From Dorea phocaeensis (lineage in GTDB: Bacteria > Bacillota > Clostridia > Lachnospirales > Lachnospiraceae): a stretch of 64,000 nt of DNA. This document shows, one piece after another, positions 51,423-60,648 of the stretch. The stretch spans positions 1-64,000 of the forward strand of contig NZ_OEPZ01000001.1 of NCBI RefSeq assembly GCF_900240315.1. The letters run 5' to 3'. Each line of letters begins with the position of its first letter. Position 1 is the first letter of the stretch. The translations under genes were made by a program, and so were the position numbers. Below the pieces are notes generated by a model. That model was not told where the DNA came from. It did no database searches and saw only the letters and a list, made by a program, of their open reading frames with translations.

Positions 51423-53333
51423 ATGGCGTTAGCAGAGTATGTGAAAGCGTATAAATTAGGGAAAAAAGAGTACCAGGCGCGGATACTTCAAGAGCAGAAT
51501 CCTACCCTTCCGGTGTTGGATGAGATTCTTCCAACCAGGGGGACATTTTCGGAGGTGCCGCTTGGACTTGTGCAGATTCCTATGGATCAGATTGTAGGAA
51601 CGAAGACGGAAGGAAGAAGCAACGCATTTGCAGCAAACTTCATGCCGATTTTAAAGGAAAATACGGAGTTTGCCCATAAGTGGGCGGCTCTTTCTACCAG
51701 CCATGAAAATGAAGGAATCCGTGAGCCGATTAAAGCCTATGAATATATGAACCGTTTCTATATAGAAGAAGGCAATAAACGAGTCAGCGTTATGAAATAC
51801 TATGGAGTAGTGTCAGTGCCTGGGAATGTGACAAGAATCATTCCCAAGCGCACGGAAGAAAAAGAGAACAAAATTTATTATGAATTTTTGGATTTTTATG
51901 AGCTGACGAAAATCAATGCTATCTGGTTTTCGGAAGAGGGACGCTTTGACGAACTTCAGGCGGCAGTGGGGAAGAAGCCTGGAGAATACTGGAGCGACGA
52001 TGAAAAGATGAATTTTAAATCGATCTATACGCGGTTTTCAGCGGAATTTCAGGCGCGTCATGGCGATCGACTGGCGATTACATCCGGGGATGCATTTTTA
52101 GCGTTTATCGCGATCTATGGATATGAGCCGGTCTGCGAGATGACGACGAGCGAACTGAAAAGGCTGATTGGGAAGAGCTGGGAAGAGTTTCGGCTTCTGG
52201 AGACCGAGAATGATATTGATTTGAAGATGAACCCAGGGCGGGAGAAGAAATCTATTTTGGGAAGGCTTTTTCCGTTTAGCACCACCAGGCAGAAGATTGC
52301 ATTTATCTATGAAAAGACTCCGGAATCTTCCGCGTGGACGTATGCTCACGAGCTGGGAAGGCTTCATTTGGAGCAGACGTTCCCGGATGAGGTTGAAACC
52401 AGATATTATGAGAATGTTACAGTGGAAACGATTGAGAAGACGATCCGAAATGCGATAGAAGAAGGGTGCAATTTGATTTTTACTACGACGCCTGCCTTTG
52501 TCCAAGCCAGTGTCAAGGTTGCGATTGAATATCCGGAACTTCGGATCGTCAACTGTTCGCTGCACACGTCGCATCGCTATATCCGTACTTACTATGCAAG
52601 AATGCATGAGGCGAAATTTTTGATGGGTGCCATTGCCGGAGCCATGGCAGAAAATGACAGGATTGCTTACATTGCAGATTATCCGATTTACGGCTGCATT
52701 GCTAATATCAATGCGTTTGCGCTGGGAGCACAGTTCGTGAATCCGCGAGCGAAGGTGTATCTGGAATGGTCTACAAAAAAGGACTGTGATCTTATGGAAA
52801 ACATCAGAAAAACGAAGGCAACTTGCATTTCGGGAAAGGACATGGTGATTCCTGCGGAAGCGTCCCGGTATTTTGGGTTGTACCAAATGGAAGACGGACA
52901 GCCCAAAAATCTGGCAATGCCGCTGTGGGACTGGGGAAAATTCTATGAGCAGATGACGCGGACGATTATGAATGGAACATGGAAATACGATGATGATCCG
53001 GCTGCAAATAAGGCGATTAATTACTGGTGGGGAATGTCGTCAGGAGTGATTGATGTGATTTGTTCTCAGAATCTTCCGGAAGGAACCAAAAGGCTGGTAG
53101 ACTTTTTGAGAAAAACTATCAGCAGCGGAGAGCTGAACCCGTTTTTGGGAGTTTTGCATTCTCAGGATGGCGTTGTGCAGTCAGATCCGGGCAGGAGCTT
53201 AACGCCGGAAGAAATCATAACGATGGACTGGCTGGCACAGAATGTGATTGGTTCGATTCCGGAAGAGGAAGAACTGACCGAACAATCTTGGCCGGTGATT
53301 TCCCAGCAGGGAGTGAAGAAAAAGGAAGGATAA
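51423..53333 (+). CDS. Cytosolic fusion of a ParB-like domain and a BMP-type ligand-binding domain
   Basis: The 636-residue protein, starting at ATG 51423 behind AGGAGGAGACC, has no signal peptide. Residues of about 55-165 resemble a ParB/Srx-fold domain (VPLGLVQIPMDQIVG, GIREPIKAYEYMN, FYIEEGNKRVSVMKYYG). From about 295 it becomes a BMP/PBP1_PnrA-like domain (KIAFIYEK, LIFTTTPAFVQASVKVA, FLMGAIAGAMAENDRIAYIA), which in ABC importers binds nucleosides outside the cell. Lack of an export signal and the added domain imply an intracellular sensor or enzyme. The metallophosphoesterase gene follows 9 bp downstream. Confidence 0.82.
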   Translation: MALAEYVKAYKLGKKEYQARILQEQNPTLPVLDEILPTRGTFSEVPLGLVQIPMDQIVGTKTEGRSNAFAANFMPILKENTEFAHKWAALSTSHENEGIREPIKAYEYMNRFYIEEGNKRVSVMKYYGVVSVPGNVTRIIPKRTEEKENKIYYEFLDFYELTKINAIWFSEEGRFDELQAAVGKKPGEYWSDDEKMNFKSIYTRFSAEFQARHGDRLAITSGDAFLAFIAIYGYEPVCEMTTSELKRLIGKSWEEFRLLETENDIDLKMNPGREKKSILGRLFPFSTTRQKIAFIYEKTPESSAWTYAHELGRLHLEQTFPDEVETRYYENVTVETIEKTIRNAIEEGCNLIFTTTPAFVQASVKVAIEYPELRIVNCSLHTSHRYIRTYYARMHEAKFLMGAIAGAMAENDRIAYIADYPIYGCIANINAFALGAQFVNPRAKVYLEWSTKKDCDLMENIRKTKATCISGKDMVIPAEASRYFGLYQMEDGQPKNLAMPLWDWGKFYEQMTRTIMNGTWKYDDDPAANKAINYWWGMSSGVIDVICSQNLPEGTKRLVDFLRKTISSGELNPFLGVLHSQDGVVQSDPGRSLTPEEIITMDWLAQNVIGSIPEEEELTEQSWPVISQQGVKKKEG

Positions 53334-53342
53334 CAAAGATTT

Positions 53343-53963
53343 ATGAGAATACTTGCTATTGCAGATCAAGAGTCCTCTTATCTATGGGATCATTTTGAAA
53401 AAAGTAAGCTGGAAGGGATTGATCTGATCATTTCCTGTGGAGATCTAAATCCTAATTATCTATCTTTCATTGCAACGTTTACATCGGCTCCGGTATTGTA
53501 CGTGCATGGGAACCATGATGAGAGGTATAACCAGACGCCGCCAGAAGGATGCATTTGCATTGAGGATAAGATTTATGTACATCAGGGAATACGAATCCTG
53601 GGGCTTGGAGGATCCATGCGCTATAAGCCGGGGGAATGTCAGTATACGGAACGGCAGATGAAGGCACGGGTGAATAAACTGAAGCTTCAGCTGTTGAGGC
53701 GGCGCGGATTTGACATTTTGGTCACCCATGCGCCGGCATATCAGCTGAATGACGGGATGGATCTTCCCCACCAGGGATTTCGGGCCTTCCTTACGCTTCT
53801 AGATCGATACCGGCCGAAGTTTTTCCTGCACGGCCATGTCCATATGTCTTATGGAAGACGGCATAAGCGCTATGATAAATATCAGGATACGCATGTCATC
53901 AATGTATATGAAAGATGCATATTTGATTATGAGGATGAGGAGCCGGGTAAGCATATCCGGTAA
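53343..53963 (+). CDS. Calcineurin-like metallophosphoesterase
   Basis: The 206-residue protein shows the metal-binding motifs of the family: IADQE (first Asp, His replaced by Gln), CGDLNP, YVHGNHD, VTHAPAY and LHGHVHM. It is of the small cytosolic subgroup without added domains. Substrate unknown; its place directly behind the BMP-like nucleoside-binding protein suggests a nucleotide-type ligand, which is only inference. Confidence 0.88.
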   Translation: MRILAIADQESSYLWDHFEKSKLEGIDLIISCGDLNPNYLSFIATFTSAPVLYVHGNHDERYNQTPPEGCICIEDKIYVHQGIRILGLGGSMRYKPGECQYTERQMKARVNKLKLQLLRRRGFDILVTHAPAYQLNDGMDLPHQGFRAFLTLLDRYRPKFFLHGHVHMSYGRRHKRYDKYQDTHVINVYERCIFDYEDEEPGKHIR

Positions 53964-54093
53964 GAAATGAAAATATCAGCAGATCAGAATGAAGAGCTCG
54001 GAAGGACATTTTAGAATAAAAGTCTGAGGTTTGGCCAATGATAAATAGAGACGGCAGTTTCGCCGATAGAAATGGATGAATCGAGGACGGAAT

Positions 54094-55332
54094 ATGAAAA
54101 CACTGCAAGAATTATATGAGGATATTCTTGAACAGAAAGTGAAGGCAAAAGAGCCGCTTCCGGCGCAGTATGATCCAAGACATCTTGACTGTCTCCTTAA
54201 TCCAAGACAATATGCTCCGGTGGTTCCTTCTGCGGAATGCGAACAATGCAGCTACGACCGGGCGTGTAGAAGAAGCTGCCTGTTTGATGCGATTGAGGAA
54301 CAAAGGGATGGAAGACTGTGGATCAATCCAGAGCGGTGCGTTGGCTGTGGGGATTGTATAGAAGCCTGTAAGGAAGGGCGCCTTGTGATGTCGAAAGACG
54401 GGCTTGCTGCGATGCGGGCGGTTCGCCGCTCTCCCGGAAAAGCATATCTGATGGTGGCGCCTGCTTTTGTAGGGCAGTTTGGAGAAGGGGTGACTCCCGG
54501 AAAATTGCGAAGCGCATGCAAGGCGCTTGGATTTGCCGGAATGGTAGAAGTTGCACTCTTTGCAGACATTCTGACATTGAAGGAGGCACTGGAGTTTCAA
54601 AAACATGTGCGGGAAACTGGGGATTATCAGCTTACTAGCTGCTGCTGTCCCGTATGGATTCGTATGATACGTGGGAAATATCACGAGCTGCTTCCCCATG
54701 TTCCTGGGGCAGTGTCCCCTATGGTTGCATGCGGGCGAATGCTCAAGAAGATGAAGAAAGAAGCAGTGACCGTTTTTGTGGGGCCTTGTCTTGCGAAAAA
54801 AGCGGAAGCCCGTGAGGCAGATATTGCGGATGCTGTGGATTATGTGCTGACATTTGAAGAGTGGAAAGAGTTGTTGGATGTAGCTGGAATCCGTCCAGAA
54901 GATCTGCCGGAAGATGAGAAAAATCATGCATCGTCGGCAGGGCGTTTGTACGCGCGTGCAGGCGGTGTCAGCAAGGCGGTGTCGGAGATGGTTATGCAGC
55001 TTGGCGACAGCGCGAAGGAAGAAGCATTGAATATAAAGAGTGAAAAAGCAAGCGGAACGAAAGCGTGTATGGAGCTGATACGCCGGATTCAGGCAGGAGA
55101 GACGGATGCTAATTTTTTTGAAGGAATGGGCTGTGAAGGCGGCTGCGTGGGGGGACCCAAACGGTTGGTGCCTGTGGATGACGGAAAGAAGTGGGTTGAT
55201 CAGTATGCTGCTGATGCGAAGTTTCATACGCCACTTGAAAATCCGTACGTGCTGAGACTGCTGCAAGACTTAGGATTTGATACGGTGGAGCAGCTTTTGG
55301 AAGATGAGAGTTTGTTTACTCGCGTATTTTAG
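54094..55332 (+). CDS. Monomeric iron-only hydrogenase-like protein
   Basis: Translation from ATG 54094 (AGGACGG upstream) gives 412 residues. N-terminal cysteines form two iron-sulfur sites: CEQCSYDRACRRSC and the ferredoxin-type CVGCGDCIEAC. The H-cluster motifs follow as SCCCPVW (canonical TSCCPxW with an extra cysteine in place of Ser), GPCLAKKAEA (canonical MPCxxKK) and GMGCEGGCVGGP (canonical MxCxGGCxxGG). It lacks the NuoG-like domains of large hydrogenases. The variant motifs suggest a non-bifurcating or sensory member rather than the main H2-evolving enzyme. Confidence 0.85.
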   Translation: MKTLQELYEDILEQKVKAKEPLPAQYDPRHLDCLLNPRQYAPVVPSAECEQCSYDRACRRSCLFDAIEEQRDGRLWINPERCVGCGDCIEACKEGRLVMSKDGLAAMRAVRRSPGKAYLMVAPAFVGQFGEGVTPGKLRSACKALGFAGMVEVALFADILTLKEALEFQKHVRETGDYQLTSCCCPVWIRMIRGKYHELLPHVPGAVSPMVACGRMLKKMKKEAVTVFVGPCLAKKAEAREADIADAVDYVLTFEEWKELLDVAGIRPEDLPEDEKNHASSAGRLYARAGGVSKAVSEMVMQLGDSAKEEALNIKSEKASGTKACMELIRRIQAGETDANFFEGMGCEGGCVGGPKRLVPVDDGKKWVDQYAADAKFHTPLENPYVLRLLQDLGFDTVEQLLEDESLFTRVF

Positions 55333-55382
55333 GGAGAAACAAACGGATAAAATACAGAAGAAAAGGAAGGACAGATAACGAC

Positions 55383-56309
55383 ATGAAGTATTATCTTGCC
55401 CCGCTTGAGGGCATTACGACGGATGTATACCGGAGAGCGTATCATGCACATTTCCGGCCGATGGATAAATATTTTACCCCCTTTTTGGTGCCGCACACCA
55501 AGAAAGGGCTAAGCGCCAAAGAAATCCGGGAAATTTCTCCGGAGAATAATAAGGGGATGTATCTTGTGCCGCAGATTATGGCGAATGATGCGCAAGGGTT
55601 CCTTGATACAGTAGAGAAGCTGAAATATTATGGTTACAGAGAAGTAAACCTGAATCTGGGATGCCCGTCTAAAACCGTAGTGTCAAAAGGGCGGGGATCC
55701 GGATTTCTGGCGAAGCCGGAGGAATTGGATCGCTTTTTGGATGCCATTTATCGGGGAACAGATGTGAAAATTTCAATCAAAACAAGAATTGGGAAAAATG
55801 AGCCGGAAGAATTTGAGCATCTGCTTGCAATTTATAACCAGTATCCACTGGAAGAATTAATCGTACATCCACGGGTACAGCAGGATTTTTATAAGAATCG
55901 TCCCCGAATGGAAATGTTTACAAAGGCAGAACAGGAAAGCCGATGTCCGGTCTGTTATAATGGGGATATTTTTTGCGTGGAGGATGGCAAAAAGTTTGCA
56001 GAACAATATCCGGCTGTGAATCGTATGATGCTGGGGAGGGGCATTCTTAAGAATCCGTCTCTGACAGAAGAAATGGAAGGGAAGCAAAGAGCTGATATGG
56101 CTAGAATCCGCGCATTCCATGACCAGATCTTTGCAGAATATCAGGAACGCAGTATGGGAGAGAAGAATGTTCTATTTAAGATGAAGGAGATCTGGAGCTA
56201 TCTTGGAAGCGGTTTTCAGGAAGGAGAAAAACTTTTGAAAAAAATTCGGAAAGCGGAACATTTTGATCGATATGAGGAGGCAGTATCGCAGCTTTTTGAC
56301 GGCGAATAG
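55383..56309 (+). CDS. dus: tRNA-dihydrouridine synthase
   Basis: The 308-residue flavoprotein has PLEGITTDVYRRAYH at the start, the catalytic-cysteine motif VNLNLGCPSKTV, then KGRGSGFLAKP, SIKTRIG (FMN contact), LIVHPRVQQDF and CYNGDIF with MLGRGILKNP. It reduces uridine to dihydrouridine in tRNA D-loops using NADPH. The sequence around V-H-P-R is of the DusB/DusC-like clostridial type; the exact position modified is not readable. A ProX-like gene follows. Confidence 0.92.
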   Translation: MKYYLAPLEGITTDVYRRAYHAHFRPMDKYFTPFLVPHTKKGLSAKEIREISPENNKGMYLVPQIMANDAQGFLDTVEKLKYYGYREVNLNLGCPSKTVVSKGRGSGFLAKPEELDRFLDAIYRGTDVKISIKTRIGKNEPEEFEHLLAIYNQYPLEELIVHPRVQQDFYKNRPRMEMFTKAEQESRCPVCYNGDIFCVEDGKKFAEQYPAVNRMMLGRGILKNPSLTEEMEGKQRADMARIRAFHDQIFAEYQERSMGEKNVLFKMKEIWSYLGSGFQEGEKLLKKIRKAEHFDRYEEAVSQLFDGE

Positions 56310-56412
56310 AAAAGAAATGGGATTGCAATGGTGAGAGGATTCCGATATAATAAGAAACGATAGAATAACGATGGAGAAATGCCGGTGGGAAAAGCCGGGA
56401 AAGGAGATAGGG

Positions 56413-56904
56413 ATGGAAGATCAGAAGAAGCGGGTATACGATGCGTTGGATCGTTTGAAAATTAAATATGAAGTGGTGGAACATGAGCCGGTACATACGA
56501 TGGAAGACATGGATCGTTTGGGCCTTCCGGAAAAAGGAACCCTTTGTAAGAATCTGTTTCTGAGAGATTCGAAAGGAAAGCGTCACTTTCTCGTGACCTG
56601 CGATGAGAAGAAGCAGGTGGATTTAAAAAGTCTGGGAAAACAGCTGGGTGGAGGTAATTTAAGCTTTGCATCCGAAGAAAGACTGGAGAAATATCTTGGA
56701 CTTAAGCAGGGAAGCGTCTCACCTTTTGGATTGATGAATGACGCAGATCACGCAGTGGAATTCTTTATCGATAAGGACTTAAGCCGCTGTAAAAGCCTTG
56801 GAATTCATCCATTAGAGAATACGGCAACCGTATTTTTATCCTTTAAAGATTTGGATAAATTCCTGTGGGATTTGGATGTAGATGTAATTAAGGTGAAATT
56901 ATAA
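56413..56904 (+). CDS. YbaK/ProX-type prolyl-tRNA editing protein
   Basis: From ATG 56413 (AAGGAGATAG upstream) the 163-residue protein matches the free-standing editing domains: YEVVEHEPVHTMEDM, GTLCKNLFLRDSKGKRHFLV and GSVSPFGLMND. The lysine in CKNLFL is the conserved catalytic one. ProX-type proteins hydrolyse Ala-tRNA-Pro in trans. A longer N-terminus from 56371 is possible but lacks a ribosome site. Confidence 0.9.
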   Translation: MEDQKKRVYDALDRLKIKYEVVEHEPVHTMEDMDRLGLPEKGTLCKNLFLRDSKGKRHFLVTCDEKKQVDLKSLGKQLGGGNLSFASEERLEKYLGLKQGSVSPFGLMNDADHAVEFFIDKDLSRCKSLGIHPLENTATVFLSFKDLDKFLWDLDVDVIKVKL

Positions 56905-56926
56905 TGCCATAAAAGAATAATGTTTT

Positions 56927-56968
56927 AAGGATATTTTGACGATAGAAATTGTCAGAATGTCCTTTTTT
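56927..56968 (+). terminator. Intrinsic terminator after the ProX-like gene
   Basis: AAGGATATTTTGAC pairs with GTCAGAATGTCCTT (56927-56940 with 56951-56964; one mismatch and two wobble pairs), followed by TTTT. Confidence 0.65.
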
Positions 56969-57056
56969 ATTACAGCAAAATAGAAACTTCTTTTGCAGGT
57001 ATTTCAGAACAGGCTTTGATAAATAAGCGGCAAAAAATTGGAATTAAGGCCATTAA

Positions 57057-57302
57057 GCCAGAAGTATGCAGGAAACAAATACATTTTTTATTTGTGAAGA
57101 ATTCGCAAACCCACACGATGAAGCCGGAGATCTGTATGGACAGATTCATTATCTACCGGAGAAGATTTTATTAAACGCAGACGCAAAGGAAGAATAGAAG
57201 AAAGCGACTCTTCTTCATGAGTTGATTCATGCTATGGATGAAATCTATAGCATTGGGCTGGAAGAAAAACAAGTTGAAAACCTTGGCAATGTATGGAAGT
57301 AA
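57057..57302 (+). pseudogene. Decayed phage-type HExxH metallopeptidase
   Basis: One frame gives FFICEEFANPHDEAGDLYGQ, then IHYLPEKILLNADAKEE, an in-frame TAG at 57195-57197, and KKATLLHELIHAMDEIYSIG followed by LEEKQVENLGN up to the stop at 57300. HELIH is the zinc-binding HExxH motif, and the ALLHELIHA-DE...GL-E-QV-L pattern is that of small metallopeptidases carried by clostridial phages. No start codon with ribosome site is seen upstream, and the gene is also broken by the TAG. It is a relic of an old element; the following 195 bp up to the CPBP gene hold nothing recognisable. Confidence 0.6.
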
Positions 57303-57497
57303 TTATGGATTGGTTATAGAAAATTTTAGCAAATAAAATTTTGAAGAAAAAGGCTTCGTTTACAATTAAAATACTCGCAAATCTCGAAAAATCGTTGTGA
57401 AATTTTAATAGTTTTTTAATTGCATGTTCTGGGAATGGGAAGTAGAATAGAGAAAGTGATGTCAGAAGGACAAAACGGAAAGTGAGGCACTCAGCAT

Positions 57498-58427
57498 ATG
57501 GAACAACAGCAGAATAGTCAGGTTCCGCCGATGCAGCAGGAAAGTTACGGGAAACGCCTGTGGAATCTGTGGGGACCAGTTGTAATAAAATGGGCGGTAA
57601 GTTTTGGTGTGACGATGGTCGCAATGGGAATTATTAGTTTTATGTATATGTATTCTCATTATGATGTGGCTATGAGCGCACTGTCGGATGAAAGTGTGAT
57701 GATGGCACTATATGAGAAAATCTTGAAGATTTATGCAAAGTACACCACCTGGGTTGAGGGAGCGGCAGCGCTGGCAACGATTCCTGTGATGCTTCTTTGG
57801 TTTCACAAGGATCGAGTGAGGGAGAAAATGATGGGGATTGTTCCGAATAAAAAAGCGCCGCTGTGGAAATATATTCCGCAGCTTCTGATGGCGTTGACAT
57901 TTTGTGTGGCGGCGAATAATCTGATATTAATTGGAAATCTTTCTTCCGTTAGCGCGGGATATGAAGAGACGATGGATGCTCTTTATACAGCTCCGCTTGG
58001 TGTTCAGATTCTGTCTTTGGCTATCTTGATTCCGATTTGTGAAGAACTTGTTTTTCGAGGTCTCCTGTTCAAGCGGCTGCGTATGCAGGGGGGATTTATG
58101 CAGGCGGCTATGTATTCGGCAGTAGTGTTCGGATTTTTGCACATGAATCTGGTTCAGATGATTTACGGATTCCTGCTGGGACTGATGTTTGCTTATATTT
58201 ATGAAAAATATGGTTCTGTGAAAGCGCCAATTCTTGCGCATGTTTCTATGAATCTATTGTCGGTGCTGGCGACGGAGTATCGACTGTACGAATGGCTTGC
58301 CGAGGATATGATGCGCCTTGGGGTTGTCACAGTAGTATGTGCAACTGTGGCTGCTGCAATGTTTACATTTGTGCAGAGAATTGAAGAAAAGCCAGAACCA
58401 GTTTTAACTGTTCCTGATCAGGAATAA
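57498..58427 (+). CDS. CPBP-family intramembrane glutamic protease
   Basis: The 309-residue protein has a Gln-rich cytosolic N-terminus and about eight membrane helices. The CPBP/CAAX motifs are in the C-terminal half: CEELVFRGLLF (EExxxR, catalytic Glu), VFGFLHMNLVQ (FxxxH region) and LAHVSMNLLS (HxxxN). The family processes prenylated or other membrane peptides and is often tied to bacteriocin immunity. It lies alone, after a pseudogene and before a promoter for the wall hydrolase. Confidence 0.9.
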   Translation: MEQQQNSQVPPMQQESYGKRLWNLWGPVVIKWAVSFGVTMVAMGIISFMYMYSHYDVAMSALSDESVMMALYEKILKIYAKYTTWVEGAAALATIPVMLLWFHKDRVREKMMGIVPNKKAPLWKYIPQLLMALTFCVAANNLILIGNLSSVSAGYEETMDALYTAPLGVQILSLAILIPICEELVFRGLLFKRLRMQGGFMQAAMYSAVVFGFLHMNLVQMIYGFLLGLMFAYIYEKYGSVKAPILAHVSMNLLSVLATEYRLYEWLAEDMMRLGVVTVVCATVAAAMFTFVQRIEEKPEPVLTVPDQE

Positions 58428-58482
58428 AAGAAACGGGGAGTCTTTGGGGAGAACGAAAATGTTACAAAAATATTAAAAAATA

Positions 58483-58511
58483 TTGCAATTTGCGGTGTAG
58501 TAGGCTATAAT
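58483..58511 (+). promoter_or_regulatory. Sigma-A promoter of the NlpC/P60 gene
   Basis: TTGCAA (58483-58488), 17 bp, TATAAT (58506-58511). The 5' leader of about 70 nt contains the small hairpin TATAGTTTTACTATA. No c-di-AMP (ydaO) riboswitch features were found, though such leaders are common before NlpC/P60 genes. Confidence 0.75.
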
Positions 58512-58589
58512 CGTTTCTAGGTATAGTTTTACTATATCGTTTTTGCGTTAGGAAAAAAGAGGAATAATTGATAAAGGATGGTTGAAAAT

Positions 58590-59642
58590 ATGAAGAAATT
58601 TGGAGGCAGACTGATTACTGCAGTGGTTGCAAGTTCATTGATCGTGACACCGGTTATTGCAGCTCCTTCTGTGGATGAGCTGGAGCAGAATAAAAAAGAA
58701 GCCCAGAGTGAAGTGAATTCTCTTCAGTCAGAATTGACGTCCGTAATGAATGAGCTAAGTCAGATTGAGAGTGATCTGATTAGCGTTGGGGAGGAAATTA
58801 CGAAAAAAGAAGGGGAACTTGTCGTAGCGGAAGAAGAAGAGCAGCAGCAGTATGAAGATATGAAACTCCGTATCAAATATATGTATGAAGCCGGCGGAAC
58901 CAGTGCTTTTGAAAGTCTGGTGGCATCAGAAGATTTTTCGGATTTTGTAAATAATGCCGAATATGTTCAGAATGTACACAGTTATGACAGACAGAAGTTG
59001 GCGGAGTACGTAGAGACGAAAGAGAAAATCGAAACCCTTAAGAGCGATCTGGAAAAGGATCAGAAAGAGATAGAAAGCAAACAGGCAGAGTATGAAGAAA
59101 AAGGAAATAACCTGGATGCAATGATTACATCTAAGTCCGCTAAAGTAGCAGATCTGGATGCGCAGATTCAGCAGGCGGCAGCAGAGGCTGAGGCAGAACG
59201 TCAGAGACGGGAGGCGGAAGCAGCAGCGGCGGCAGCACAGAATAATCCGCAGCGGCCGACAACTCCGAATCCTTCTAACCCGAATCCGGGAAATGGAGGT
59301 GGCGGTGGAAATACAGCGCCATCTGTTGATCCGGGATCTGTAGTAGGTCGTGCACAGAGTCAGCTTGGCAAACCATATCAGTGGGGGGCGTGCGGACCGA
59401 ATAGTTTTGACTGCTCTGGTTTTGTAAGTTATTGCCTGACAGGAAGATTTGCGCGTTTGGGAACGACATTGACATTCATGGGATGGCCAAGAGTCAGCAA
59501 TCCACAGCCGGGAGATGTGTGTACAACAACCACGCATTGCGGAATTTATATTGGAAATGGGCAGATGATTCATGCGCCTCAGACAGGTGATGTGGTAAAA
59601 GTTTCTCCGGTACGATCCAACATGATCTATGTTCGTTACTAA
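58590..59642 (+). CDS. Secreted NlpC/P60 peptidoglycan endopeptidase with coiled coil (PcsB-like)
   Basis: I choose ATG 58590 because AAAGGATGG has proper spacing; 58578 is an alternative. The 350-residue protein has a signal peptide (about 1-25, cleavage after VIAAP), a long coiled coil (about 28-205), an Ala/Glu-rich stretch, a Pro/Asn/Gly linker and a C-terminal NlpC/P60 domain with C275 (FDCSGFV) and H316 (THCGIYIG). It cuts the peptide stems of peptidoglycan and likely acts in cell separation; the coiled coil is typical of partners of the FtsEX complex. Confidence 0.92.
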   Translation: MKKFGGRLITAVVASSLIVTPVIAAPSVDELEQNKKEAQSEVNSLQSELTSVMNELSQIESDLISVGEEITKKEGELVVAEEEEQQQYEDMKLRIKYMYEAGGTSAFESLVASEDFSDFVNNAEYVQNVHSYDRQKLAEYVETKEKIETLKSDLEKDQKEIESKQAEYEEKGNNLDAMITSKSAKVADLDAQIQQAAAEAEAERQRREAEAAAAAAQNNPQRPTTPNPSNPNPGNGGGGGNTAPSVDPGSVVGRAQSQLGKPYQWGACGPNSFDCSGFVSYCLTGRFARLGTTLTFMGWPRVSNPQPGDVCTTTTHCGIYIGNGQMIHAPQTGDVVKVSPVRSNMIYVRY

Positions 59643-59702
59643 TTGTCAGTGATGTCCGGTCATTCAAACTGGAGAATGAAAAAGAAAGAAGAAAGTACAG
59701 AT

Positions 59703-59735
59703 AAAAAGCCTTGCATATGCAAGGCTTTTGTGCTA
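59703..59735 (+). terminator. Intrinsic terminator after the NlpC/P60 gene
   Basis: A near-perfect palindrome AAAAGCCTTGCATATGC continuing AAGGCTTTT (59704-59729) followed by GTGCT. It can act on either strand. Confidence 0.75.
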
Positions 59736-59858
59736 TCATATTAAAGTCGCAAAAATCACGCATTTGTTTGTCCGAGATGGTGCCAAAGCTTAGAAATAAG
59801 CCGGTTTCGCGGACTTACAACATATGCGGAAGTAAAAAACCAAATGGAGGAAAGAAAC

Positions 59859-60608
59859 ATGAGCGTTATTTCAATGAAGCAACTTTTAGAAGCAGGTGTT
59901 CACTTTGGACATCAGACAAGAAGATGGAACCCTAAGATGGCTCCGTACATCTACACAGAGAGAAATGGTATCTACATCATCGACTTACAGAAATCTGTAG
60001 GAAAAGTAGATGAAGCTTATCAGGCAGTATCTGATATTGCAGCAGATGGCGGAACAATCCTGTTCGTAGGAACTAAGAAACAGGCTCAGGATGCTATCAA
60101 GACAGAAGCTGAACGTTGTGGAATGTATTTTGTAAATGAGAGATGGCTTGGAGGAATGCTTACAAACTTCAAGACAATCAAGAGCAGAATTGCACGTCTG
60201 AAAGATATCGAAAGAATGTCTGAAGATGGAACATTCGATGTACTTCCAAAGAAAGAAGTTATCCAGATCAAAAAAGAGTGGGAGAAGCTTGAGAAGAACC
60301 TTGGCGGAATCAAAGATATGAAGAATCTGCCAGATGCAATCTTTGTAGTAGATCCTAAGAAAGAGAAGATCTGTGTACAGGAAGCTCATACATTGGGAAT
60401 TCCGCTTATCGGTATCGCTGATACAAACTGTGATCCAGAAGAACTGGACTACGTAATCCCAGGTAACGATGATGCAATCCGTGCAGTAAAATTAATCGTT
60501 TCCAAGATGGCAGATGCTGTTATCGAAGCAAACCAGGGAATGACTGGAGAAGAAGGATACGAAGAAGCTGCTGAGGAAGCTTACGCAGAGGAAACAGTAG
60601 AAGAGTAA
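59859..60608 (+). CDS. rpsB: 30S ribosomal protein S2
   Basis: The 249-residue protein starts at ATG 59859 behind TGGAGGAAAG. S2 landmarks are [53 protein letters not shown] and [12 protein letters not shown], with the acidic Glu/Ala tail after about residue 230. It binds the 30S subunit late in assembly and is needed for mRNA binding. It is paired with tsf 40 bp downstream. Codon use is more biased than in neighbours, as expected for a highly expressed gene. Confidence 0.97.
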   Translation: MSVISMKQLLEAGVHFGHQTRRWNPKMAPYIYTERNGIYIIDLQKSVGKVDEAYQAVSDIAADGGTILFVGTKKQAQDAIKTEAERCGMYFVNERWLGGMLTNFKTIKSRIARLKDIERMSEDGTFDVLPKKEVIQIKKEWEKLEKNLGGIKDMKNLPDAIFVVDPKKEKICVQEAHTLGIPLIGIADTNCDPEELDYVIPGNDDAIRAVKLIVSKMADAVIEANQGMTGEEGYEEAAEEAYAEETVEE

Positions 60609-60648
60609 GATTAGCATTTCAATTTCACGATGTATGGAGGAAAAGAAG

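Noticed and set aside
54112..55266. 384-codon minus-strand frame opposite the hydrogenase-like gene
   Set aside because: The plus strand carries clear iron-sulfur and H-cluster motifs; the antisense protein shows no family features.
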